Assembly: GCA_937885235.1 (NCBI GenBank)
Contig: CAKZZK010000339.1
Coordinates: 1-5,718, forward strand
Length of the DNA stretch: 5,718 bases
Source: an uncultured Treponema sp.
GTDB lineage: Bacteria > Spirochaetota > Spirochaetia > Treponematales > Treponemataceae
Direction of reading: 5' to 3'
This document shows, piece after piece, positions 1-5,059 of this stretch (positions are counted from its first letter, which is position 1; each line of letters opens with the position of its first letter). The notes under the pieces are model-generated. The model made no database searches. It had not been told where the DNA came from and worked only from the letters and a program-made list of their open reading frames with translations. Both the position numbers and the translations under genes were made by a program.

Positions 1-4
1 GCTG

Positions 5-47
5 AAAAAGCTATGAAATCTCAATTACCTAATTGACATTTCATAGC
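5..47 (-). terminator. Rho-independent terminator closing the operon
   Basis: A 38-nt inverted repeat (47-10) begins 7 nt after the TAA stop at 57-55. The outer stem GCTATGAAAT/ATTTCATAGC is 10 perfect bp, then one C/C (G/G on the minus strand) mismatch, then a 6-bp stem TCAATT/AATTGA around a 4-nt loop. On the minus strand it is followed at once by TTTTTC (9-4). Hairpin plus T-run in this orientation, right after the last gene, is the intrinsic terminator layout. The stem is A/T-rich for a terminator but long. On the plus strand no T-run follows, so it works in one direction. Confidence 0.75.
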
Positions 48-54
48 AGGTCTA

Positions 55-639
55 TTACATCATCTCATAGTAGTTTTCGGGGATTTCATTTTCTTTTCCC
101 CATATCGTACCTGCTTGCTTGACCTCGTTTTTTCGCCGCTGCTCCCATGTGCGTATGCAAGCCCGCCAGTCTTTCATTCGCTGATTCCCTACCTTCCAGT
201 CTTTGGATTCATAGAAATCAAAGAATACTTGTGCCTCTACGCCGTTCTTACGTTCCGCGCAATAGGTAGCGATTTCTTCGACTGTCGGCTTGACAAAGCG
301 CTTCTGGATCTCTGTATGGTCAGATGCAGCTTTTTGTCCGGCATCAGTTTTTTGTGTATCGTTACACTCCGTCGGCTCATTGGCTGTATCTTCGGGTGCC
401 GATGTTTTTACAGGCCTGCCGCCTAAATGCCCATATCTCCCGTTATTTTTTCGTTTGTTGTTGGCATCAATCTGCGGTTTCATCAGCATAAACAGAACCT
501 TTTCTATGCCAGAAAATTCCGGTTTCGTTCCGTTCAATGCATACTCGTTTATCGCATACATAACATTGCCGTATTGTTCGCGAGAAAGTTCTTTTAGAGC
601 TTCGTGAAATGACCTGTACATCACAAATGATTCGCTCAT
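55..639 (-). CDS. DUF6291-type phage replication protein (replisome-organiser-like)
   Basis: This 194-residue protein has the two-part build of phage replication organisers. Residues 1-78 match the DUF6291 pattern: FVMYRSFHEALKELS, then YAINEYALNGTKPEFSGIEK, MKPQIDANNKRKNNGR and a GRPVK hinge. A polar linker (about 79-110) follows. The C-terminal domain runs FVKPTVEEIATYCAER, FFDFYESKDWKVGNQRMKDW and IRTWEQRRK, the block often attached to phage DnaD/DnaT-like primosome proteins. Family knowledge suggests it binds origin DNA and helps load the helicase; the role here is inferred. ATG at 639 has GGAG 7 nt upstream and overlaps the zinc-protein stop as ATGA. It is the last gene before a strong hairpin with a T-tract, so it closes the operon. 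No helicase or primase gene is inside the window; one may lie beyond the terminator or be supplied by the host. Confidence 0.85.
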   Translation of the reverse strand: MSESFVMYRSFHEALKELSREQYGNVMYAINEYALNGTKPEFSGIEKVLFMLMKPQIDANNKRKNNGRYGHLGGRPVKTSAPEDTANEPTECNDTQKTDAGQKAASDHTEIQKRFVKPTVEEIATYCAERKNGVEAQVFFDFYESKDWKVGNQRMKDWRACIRTWEQRRKNEVKQAGTIWGKENEIPENYYEMM

Positions 640-935
640 GTTGTTACTCCGTATTTTCGTGCTTCAGTGACATAAATTTTCCTACAAAGCAAGATGCACG
701 CGCCCGCGTCACCGCTGATATCGAGCCGTCCATTGCAAGAAAGGCTGCATACATAACCAATGTTGTAGCGGTGGTCTATGACTAAATCACCGTATTTTGC
801 ACGATTTGCTTCCGTGTTACCTATGCGGTGCGCCCCTTGTGGTTGTCCGTCCATAAGGGGCTTCCCGCAGACCTCGCAAACGCCGCCGCTGATTGCCAGT
901 GCGTAGCGGCGTTGCTCTTCCTGCGTCTGTGTCAT
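636..935 (-). CDS. HNH-like zinc-binding phage protein (99 aa)
   Basis: Residues 20-68 carry a zinc-binding arrangement like HNH-family proteins: CEVC (Cys20, Cys23), an AHRI box with His36, IDH with His55, and CSLSCN (Cys63, Cys67, Asn68). The block AHRIGNTEANRAKYG, then IDH, then VCSLSCN recurs in small Bacillota phage proteins as I recall it. HNH proteins are usually nucleases, but whether this copy cuts DNA is uncertain, because the canonical second histidine context is not clear. The start at 935 overlaps the HTH stop as ATGA and is preceded closely by AGGA. A longer form from 965 would add ten residues (MGATHCGGRN) without a ribosome binding site. The stop overlaps the next start in the same way, so HTH, zinc and DUF6291 genes are a coupled trio. 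A zinc-ribbon DNA-binding role without cleavage is the main alternative. Confidence 0.75.
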   Translation of the reverse strand: MTQTQEEQRRYALAISGGVCEVCGKPLMDGQPQGAHRIGNTEANRAKYGDLVIDHRYNIGYVCSLSCNGRLDISGDAGACILLCRKIYVTEARKYGVTT

Positions 936-1537
936 ATTCCTGCCGCCGCAATGTGTTGCGCCCATCGTAAGGATATGCCAAGCTGTTCGCTAATCTCCCG
1001 AAATGTCATACCATGTTCCCTTAGCTGTAATACCAATGCTTTGCGTTCTTTCGCAGTCTGCCATCTTTTACTTGTAACGCCTGCATCCGTACATAGATTC
1101 CGTGCATACCGTTGCGATATCCCAATAACAGACGCTATTTCCTTGTATGTTGCTCCCGCCATGCACATCCGCTTTGCTGCCTCCCTTTTTTTTAAGACAT
1201 CTATGCTTGTATAATGCCCTGTTTTAACTTGTACGCCTGCCATGCCGTTATATCTGTCGTCTTGGTTGTATAGGTCGTAGCTGTTACCAAACAGAGCAAA
1301 GCGGTTCTTTTTAATATATTTAAATGAGAGCCATCTTGCCCTTGCTATAACCACTCCTGCCGTCAGTTTTATGTTTCTTTCCGAGGCAAAAAAGAAAATA
1401 TCTTCTGCCACCGTCATAGGGATATGTTCCCCCGTCACGACATCGTATTCACCGAATATCCGATGACCAAGCGTCCGCCTGCTAACCGCTACGGCAAGCA
1501 TATATGCCTCTATTTCGTTTAATCTGTCTTGTTTCAT
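932..1537 (-). CDS. Phage DNA-binding protein with two tandem helix-turn-helix motifs
   Basis: The ATG at 1537 has AAGAGGTG 4 nt upstream. The 57 extra residues of the longer in-frame form back to 1708 overlap the previous gene and look like antisense-type noise, so the protein is 201 residues. Residues 1-110 form an unrecognised domain (VAEDIFFFASERNIKLTAGV, then ARARWLSFKYIKKNRF). The C-terminal part holds two HTH motifs 48 residues apart: GATYKEIASVIGISQRYARN (128-147) and GMTFREISEQLGISLRWAQH (176-195). They share the E-I-x4-GIS-x-R-Y/W-A signature, so one probably arose by duplication. The protein ends six residues after the second motif. It probably binds DNA, as a regulator of the phage late switch or at an origin; which one cannot be told. 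Its stop overlaps the next start as ATGA, placing it with the replication-type genes that follow. Confidence 0.82.
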   Translation of the reverse strand: MKQDRLNEIEAYMLAVAVSRRTLGHRIFGEYDVVTGEHIPMTVAEDIFFFASERNIKLTAGVVIARARWLSFKYIKKNRFALFGNSYDLYNQDDRYNGMAGVQVKTGHYTSIDVLKKREAAKRMCMAGATYKEIASVIGISQRYARNLCTDAGVTSKRWQTAKERKALVLQLREHGMTFREISEQLGISLRWAQHIAAAGI

Positions 1538-1554
1538 TTTGCACCTCTTGTACA

Positions 1555-1573
1555 GCAGGGCATAAAGCCCTGC
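1555..1573 (-). promoter_or_regulatory. GC-rich intergenic stem-loop ahead of the HTH gene
   Basis: A perfect 7-bp inverted repeat, GCAGGGC and GCCCTGC, flanks a 5-nt loop in the 47-nt gap between the DUF6273-like gene and the HTH gene. In the mRNA the loop reads UUUAU, and no T-run follows, so it is not a complete intrinsic terminator. It ends 5 nt before the AAGAGGTG ribosome binding site at 1549-1542. It could stabilise or separate the upstream message, weaken read-through, or bind a protein near the translation start. Function is inferred from position only. Confidence 0.4.
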
Positions 1574-1584
1574 CGATTGTCTGA

Positions 1585-2244
1585 TTAGCGGATATATAAA
1601 GCGGGGGAAACCGCGCCCACGATCGCAGCAGAATAGTAGCCCGCATCGCCGTGGCTGCCCACGCCGCAGAAGCCCGTAACACCGTACGCCGTACCAAGCC
1701 AGCACCAAATGCTAAAATCCTCGTCTTTATCAAAAGCGATGCGGTTTCTGCCAGTTTTGAAAAACTCAAGCCTGCTGTCGCCGAACATCTCTTCTTTAAA
1801 GATAAGGCGGCAGCTATCAGCAGGAATTCCTGCGCTGTTCATAGCCTCTTTGAATGCGCCGCCAAGGTATTGCCCCTGCTGTGTCTTGCTAAACTCTGTC
1901 TCGCCGTTAAAGTCGACCGCGCTGTTAAATAATATACGCTCGAATTTTAATAAAAGCCCGTTTTTGTCTCTGCCCGCTACTGCGGCGTATTCATCGTTGA
2001 TATGGATTTCATCAAATTTCATGTCGTCGTCACCTGCAATCACGTGTTCGGGCACGGTAAACGATGGGAGCTTTACTCTGTCGCCAATGTTTACCTCATC
2101 TTTGCGGGCAAGAAATCCTGCAAGGGTGTAGGTGCGCTGCATACCGATGATGCCCGCGTCCTTTGTTTCCTCCAGGCTGCTGATGTTCATAGTTTCTGTG
2201 CCCGTAATAAGATGCACCTTGCAATTCTTAATATTGATATTCAT
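1585..2244 (-). CDS. DUF6273-like domain protein of unknown function (219 aa)
   Basis: ATG at 2244 is preferred over an earlier in-frame start at 2292. CAGGAG lies 10 nt upstream of it, and the longer form would run into the NinB-like gene. Residues about 34-115 are beta-rich (TYTLAGFLARKDEVNIGDRV, then HVIAGDDDMKFDEIHIND and LLLKFERILF). The C-terminal region carries a pattern like DUF6273 and related C-type-lectin/FGE-like domains: FSIWCWLGTA (178-186), GFCGVGSHGDAGYYSA (191-206) and a terminal SPALYI (213-218), matching the family's VxPALYI ending. The usual WWLRSP or WWTATP box is replaced by CWLGTA. Such folds bind ligands or partners in other proteins; no catalytic residue is evident here. 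There is no signal peptide, so a cytoplasmic role during infection is likely. It sits between recombination genes and an HTH gene, an unexpected place for this fold. Function unknown; domain call is moderate. Confidence 0.7.
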   Translation of the reverse strand: MNINIKNCKVHLITGTETMNISSLEETKDAGIIGMQRTYTLAGFLARKDEVNIGDRVKLPSFTVPEHVIAGDDDMKFDEIHINDEYAAVAGRDKNGLLLKFERILFNSAVDFNGETEFSKTQQGQYLGGAFKEAMNSAGIPADSCRLIFKEEMFGDSRLEFFKTGRNRIAFDKDEDFSIWCWLGTAYGVTGFCGVGSHGDAGYYSAAIVGAVSPALYIR

Positions 2245-2251
2245 ATAGTGT

Positions 2252-2674
2252 TTACTCCTGTAAAATAATCCCATGCTGCGCTGCCCATACATGGGCAGCC
2301 TCTATAAGTTTTGCACAGTCTTCCGTGCTGCAGTCCGATTCGCTTTGCGGGCAAATGAGGCAGTCCAGCATTTGATAGGGATAGCCCATTTCTTCAACTG
2401 CAAGCATTTTTACGCAGTATTTAATTGCGTCGTAACTGTTGCCCGTTTCGTTGCATATTTGCATTATGTGCCCGTTTAGATGGTGGTTCTGCGAATAAGC
2501 GCCCGTCGTTCGGGGTTTCTTCGGCTGCTCCATGGTCACGAGCACATAATCATTGTGTTTGTCACGGCACTTGGTGAGCTCTCGCCTTATTGATTCACGC
2601 ATACCGCCGTCAGTTGGTAGTTCAAAGGCGATATGCCCTTTGTAGAATGCCCGATGTAGTACGAATTTCACCAT
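2252..2674 (-). CDS. NinB-like (lambda Orf-like) recombination protein
   Basis: This 140-residue protein fits the size and layout of NinB/Orf, a lambda-type recombination mediator that interacts with SSB-coated ssDNA. Visible features are an N-terminal beta-rich part (residues 1-50, ending YVLVTMEQPKKPRT), a central YSQNHHLNGHIMQIC segment (60-74) that parallels the QN-x2-L-x3-L/I helix of NinB proteins, and a C-terminal LIEAAHVWAAQHGIILQE helix like the E/AHGI ending of that family. It is rich in cysteine (74, 87, 105, 108, 115, 120), including CLIC and C-x4-C; metal binding is possible but unproven. ATG at 2674 has AGGGG 8 nt upstream, overlapping the annealase stop. Its own last codons (CAG GAG TAA) supply the Shine-Dalgarno of the next gene. 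Gene order behind an annealase supports the call. The alternative is an unrelated small phage protein. Confidence 0.55.
   Translation of the reverse strand: MVKFVLHRAFYKGHIAFELPTDGGMRESIRRELTKCRDKHNDYVLVTMEQPKKPRTTGAYSQNHHLNGHIMQICNETGNSYDAIKYCVKMLAVEEMGYPYQMLDCLICPQSESDCSTEDCAKLIEAAHVWAAQHGIILQE
2255..2260 (-). promoter_or_regulatory. Ribosome binding site embedded in the last codons of the NinB-like gene
   Basis: CAGGAG, which encodes the final Gln-Glu of the NinB-like protein, lies 10 nt before the ATG at 2244. It sets the start of the DUF6273-like protein and couples the two genes. The spacing is at the long end of the usual range. Confidence 0.6.
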
Positions 2675-2685
2675 TTGCCGTACCC

Positions 2686-3456
2686 CTAGAATATGTCAAA
2701 GCCCTGCTGTTCATCGTCCGCCGCCTGCTGCGCGAGCTGTGCCGCCTTGTTTTCGGACAGCTCTGGCGCATCCTTGCGCCTGTTGCGTAGCGCGGTTTCG
2801 ATAAACGTTATCAGCTCTGCCGCAGTCTTTTCCTTGCGGTAGGTGCAGTACAGGCGCTTTTCCTCTTTCGAGAAAACCGCCGCGCCATTCGCATACTTCG
2901 CTTCACACAGTTCTCTGATCCGTGCCTTTTCCGCTTCGGTACTTGGCCCGCCTTTCAGCTCTGCCTCCTGTGCGGACTTTTCCGGCGGGGTGGGTGTCTG
3001 CGCGTTGCCCTGCGGCTCGTCTTTATATTTCGAGCCGTCCCAGAACCCGGCGTATATGTCGGCAGCTACCCCCAGCATTTTTAATGCCGTGCTGAAAGCG
3101 TCCGTTACCGCCATTTTGTAGCCCTCGTCGTTTGAAACCGCCGAGCCTTTTTCAAGTGCCACAAGTCGGCTTCCGCCGATCCCGACAATAGGCTCGCTCC
3201 AGACTTCGCCGTCCTTTACGAAAACGGCGACCTGCGCAAATGCCAGTTTTTCATTGCCCGCGCCCTGCTCCGTCCACAGCTTCTGCACTTCGTATTTCCA
3301 GCCGATTCCGACAAGTCCGAATGTTTGGGTCATCGCCTTGTATCGCCACTGCGGATTGATGTCTGTCTTTCCCCTTAGCTTTCCTGCCGCTATCTCACGT
3401 AGGGCTGTTTTAGGCGGACGGGACAATGATTCGTACAGCTGCAATGCATTTTCCAT
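2686..3456 (-). CDS. Rad52/Sak-like single-strand annealing protein (phage recombinase)
   Basis: This 256-residue protein resembles phage annealases of the Rad52-like (Sak/Sak3) group, which pair complementary ssDNA without ATP. Residues about 20-140 form the recognisable core: TDINPQWRYKAMTQTFG, GIGWKYEV, IVGIGGSRLV, and YKMAVTDAFSTALKMLGVAADIY, the conserved helix of this family. A Pro/Gln-rich linker (about 145-175) leads to a small helical domain (TEAEKARIRELCEAKYANG onward to about 225). The acidic tail DDEQQGFDIF resembles an SSB tip. The ATG at 3456 lies just after a GGGGAGGGGG stretch. The gene lies 10 nt after ssb and 11 nt before the NinB-like gene. That company (nuclease, SSB, NinB) independently supports the annealing role. 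I see no RecT or Erf signature. The exact family (Sak, Sak3 or another Rad52-fold group) is a call from remembered motifs and should be tested with profiles. Confidence 0.8.
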   Translation of the reverse strand: MENALQLYESLSRPPKTALREIAAGKLRGKTDINPQWRYKAMTQTFGLVGIGWKYEVQKLWTEQGAGNEKLAFAQVAVFVKDGEVWSEPIVGIGGSRLVALEKGSAVSNDEGYKMAVTDAFSTALKMLGVAADIYAGFWDGSKYKDEPQGNAQTPTPPEKSAQEAELKGGPSTEAEKARIRELCEAKYANGAAVFSKEEKRLYCTYRKEKTAAELITFIETALRNRRKDAPELSENKAAQLAQQAADDEQQGFDIF

Positions 3457-3466
3457 ACCCCCTCCC

Positions 3467-3886
3467 CTAGAATTCTATGTCTTCGGGAAAGTCGTCGCCA
3501 TTTCCCGTGTCAGAATAAGCTCCCGCCTGTTGGGGCGTGTTCCGCGCGTTGTCCTTGCCGCCGAGCAGCTGGACGGCGTTTGCAATGATGCAGACCTTGC
3601 TATATTTGCGCCCGTCCTTCTCCCATCGCTGCTGGTCAAGGTATCCTTCTATCGCTACCTGCTTGCCCTTGGAAAGATACGGCTTGATATTCTCCGCCGA
3701 CTTGCCCCAGACGGTGACATCAAAAAATGATGCCTTGTCTACCCACTGTCCGCCTGTTTTCTGGCTGCGGTTTGTTGCAATGCTGATGTTGAGCCGAGCC
3801 ATGCCGCCTGCGGTATACCCGAATGAACCACTGTCAATGTCGCGCACCAGCCGCCCGATGATGTTCACTGTGTTTATGTCTGTCAT
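3467..3886 (-). CDS. ssb: Single-stranded DNA-binding protein (SSB)
   Basis: This 139-residue protein has the bacterial/phage SSB layout. An OB-fold covers about residues 1-108. It begins with NTVNIIGRLVRD and continues through ASFFDVTVWGKSAENI, the conserved strand with Phe54 and Trp60, then GYLDQQRW (Trp88). A low-complexity linker (about 109-128) follows, and then an acidic tip DDFPEDIEF. The OB-fold binds ssDNA as a tetramer in this family, and the tip recruits recombination and replication enzymes. Here the tip ends DIEF rather than the usual DIPF. At 139 residues it is shorter than E. coli SSB (about 178) but typical for phage copies. ATG at 3886 has AGGGGG 7 nt upstream and overlaps the nuclease stop as ATGA, so the two are translationally coupled. 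It stops 10 nt before the annealase start. Placement between nuclease and annealase fits a recombination module. Confidence 0.95.
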   Translation of the reverse strand: MTDINTVNIIGRLVRDIDSGSFGYTAGGMARLNISIATNRSQKTGGQWVDKASFFDVTVWGKSAENIKPYLSKGKQVAIEGYLDQQRWEKDGRKYSKVCIIANAVQLLGGKDNARNTPQQAGAYSDTGNGDDFPEDIEF

Positions 3887-4746
3887 TTCGCTGCCCCCTG
3901 TTCCTTTTTGTAGAAATTACAGAAATCCTTGCACAGGCAGTATTCTCCGCATTTGCGGGAAATTGCAGGGCGGTGCTCCACATAGTGGCTGTTGCCCAGT
4001 TCGCCCGCGCAGTTCTCCGCGTCAATGAGCGTGTCGAATACGCGCACGGCGGTCTTACGCCCGTTCTTCATAACCGCGTATTTGTCAGCGTCCGCCCAGC
4101 GTTCCTCGGCGGTGCAGGGCGTGATTTCGTCGTCCGCCATTCTCTCCGCTTCTTCGATTGCCTTTACTTTCGCCGTGATTCTCTCGCCCGTTGCTGTCAG
4201 TTCTTCGGGCGTGATTTCAAACTCATACACGAATACGGGCGACTGCGGATAGGTGCTGTCCGTCTTTGCCTTGCTCTTGCTGTGGTCTTTTAAGAGCGCG
4301 ATGAAGCGGCAGCGGCGCACATCCAAGCCGTTCTGCTTCAAGAGCCATGCGTAGGTCATGCCCTGTTTGTACCAGTCGGCAAAGTCGCCTTTCATAACTT
4401 TGTACACGCTGGCGGTTTTCCAGTCGGCGATGATTCCGCGCTCCATGTCGTAACTGTCTACCACGCCCGTTACGCGGCTTTCGGAAACGGCGATGTCAAA
4501 CTTTTCCTCGTGGAAGTTGCCGTCGCTGTATTTCTCCAAAATCGCATGGACGGCAGTTCCGAAAACCGCCCATACATTGTCCGCCGCGTCCACGGAGAAT
4601 TCTTCCCAGTGCCGCTCCTGCAAGATGATTTCCTTAACGCCCTTGTTGAGCGTGGTCGCGGAATAGCACCCCGCCTTGTTATGCCGCTCTACGCTCACCG
4701 CCTGTACGAACGCGGCGGGCAGATGAAGATTGTTAGTTACTTTCAT
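3883..4746 (-). CDS. PD-(D/E)XK nuclease, Cas4/RecB-like, probable 4Fe-4S protein
   Basis: The predicted product is a 287-residue DNA nuclease of the PD-(D/E)XK superfamily (PDDEXK_1/Cas4/AddB-like), acting on DNA ends or branches in phage recombination. The core motifs occur in order: GTAVHAILE with His67 (motif I), GVVDSYD with Asp97 (motif II), IADWKTAS with Asp108 and Lys110 (motif III), and QGMTYAWLL with Gln128 (the Q-x3-Y motif). Cysteines at 266, 270, 272 and 276, plus one near the N terminus at 27, give the split pattern that holds an iron-sulfur cluster in Cas4 and AddB. Start choice: ATG at 4746 has AGGGGG 6 nt upstream, while an in-frame start at 4794 would add 16 basic residues without a clear site and overlap the previous gene more. 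The stop shares an ATGA with the SSB gene. There are no cas1/cas2 genes or repeats nearby, so a CRISPR role is not supported. The metal-binding residues look intact. Superfamily call is strong; the cluster is inferred. Confidence 0.9.
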   Translation of the reverse strand: MKVTNNLHLPAAFVQAVSVERHNKAGCYSATTLNKGVKEIILQERHWEEFSVDAADNVWAVFGTAVHAILEKYSDGNFHEEKFDIAVSESRVTGVVDSYDMERGIIADWKTASVYKVMKGDFADWYKQGMTYAWLLKQNGLDVRRCRFIALLKDHSKSKAKTDSTYPQSPVFVYEFEITPEELTATGERITAKVKAIEEAERMADDEITPCTAEERWADADKYAVMKNGRKTAVRVFDTLIDAENCAGELGNSHYVEHRPAISRKCGEYCLCKDFCNFYKKEQGAAK

Positions 4747-4948
4747 TCTGCGCCCCCTGCTCCGCCTGTAATTTCTGCCAATACAGCGGGTCATAGTCGG
4801 GGTTATCCGTCGGCTTTAAGATTATTTTTGCCGAGCCGTCGTCCAGCACCTCAAAATATCTGACAGCAAAAATCGTTTTGATGTCGTGTTTCTCAAAACT
4901 CTTGCCGTTCAATCGGGTAAGAAGTTCGGTTAAAAATCCTTGTGTCAT
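4733..4948 (-). CDS. Small uncharacterised phage protein (71 aa)
   Basis: I do not recognise this protein. The start is ATG at 4948 with GAGGTG 5 nt upstream, a strong site. The N-terminal half (LTELLTRLNGKSFEKH) looks helical. The middle (TIFAVRYFEVLDDGSAKIIL) looks like a beta hairpin, and the C-terminal part is polar (LKPTDNPDYDPLYWQKLQAE). No cysteine pairs, catalytic motif or membrane segment is visible. Its 3' end overlaps the start of the downstream nuclease by 14 nt, which suggests translational coupling and a shared function with the recombination genes, perhaps as an accessory subunit. That role is inference from position only. It is the first gene after the tRNA-like element, so processing of that element would set the 5' end of its message. 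Confidence 0.72.
   Translation of the reverse strand: MTQGFLTELLTRLNGKSFEKHDIKTIFAVRYFEVLDDGSAKIILKPTDNPDYDPLYWQKLQAEQGAQNESN
4753..4758 (-). promoter_or_regulatory. Ribosome binding site that fixes the nuclease start at 4746
   Basis: AGGGGG lies 6 nt before the ATG at 4746 and inside the 3' end of the previous gene. The same AGGGGG motif precedes the SSB start (3899-3894), so neighbouring genes share this site type. Confidence 0.7.
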
Positions 4949-5005
4949 GTTTGCACCTCGTAAAAATTATTTTTGGCTTCCGCGTTGCGCACCGCTTCCG
5001 CCGAT

Positions 5006-5056
5006 TGGAACGCGCGGGATTTGAACCCGCCTTTAAGCACCCCCTGTGCGCGTTCC
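5006..5056 (-). ncRNA. tRNA-like element with acceptor stem and T arm only
   Basis: Read on the minus strand, GGAACGC (5056-5050) pairs perfectly with GCGTTCC (5013-5007), forming a 7-bp acceptor stem. The T arm GCGGG-TTCAAAT-CCCGC (5030-5014) has a 5-bp stem and a 7-nt loop matching the tRNA T-loop consensus (G53 TTC A..A..C61). It abuts the acceptor strand with no spacer, as in true tRNAs. A discriminator-like A follows at 5006, but no CCA is encoded. Only 19 nt separate the acceptor 5' strand from the T stem. They form one hairpin, GCAC-AGGGG-GTGC (5049-5037), and a TTAAAG linker, so there is no room for both a D arm and an anticodon arm. It therefore cannot be a normal decoding tRNA. It lies in the only large gap of the operon, directly after a stop codon. 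It might be cut by RNase P/Z, bind EF-Tu or CCA enzyme, act as a decoy, or be a degenerate tRNA. Structure is seen; function is unknown. Confidence 0.6.
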
Positions 5057-5059
5057 CAC

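Noticed and set aside
1538..1769. Longer minus-strand starts at 1708 and 1769 for frames around the HTH gene
   Set aside because: They overlap the DUF6273-like gene out of frame and have Arg/Cys-rich noise composition. The AAGAGGTG site clearly selects 1537.
3883..4746. Cas4 of a CRISPR-Cas system
   Set aside because: There are no repeats, cas1 or cas2 in the window; the neighbours are SSB and an annealase, which point to phage recombination.
5006..5040. Phage attachment site copying the 3' end of a host tRNA
   Set aside because: A 3'-end copy would not need a matching 5' acceptor strand, which is present and exactly placed. No integrase gene is in the window. It cannot be fully excluded without the host genome.
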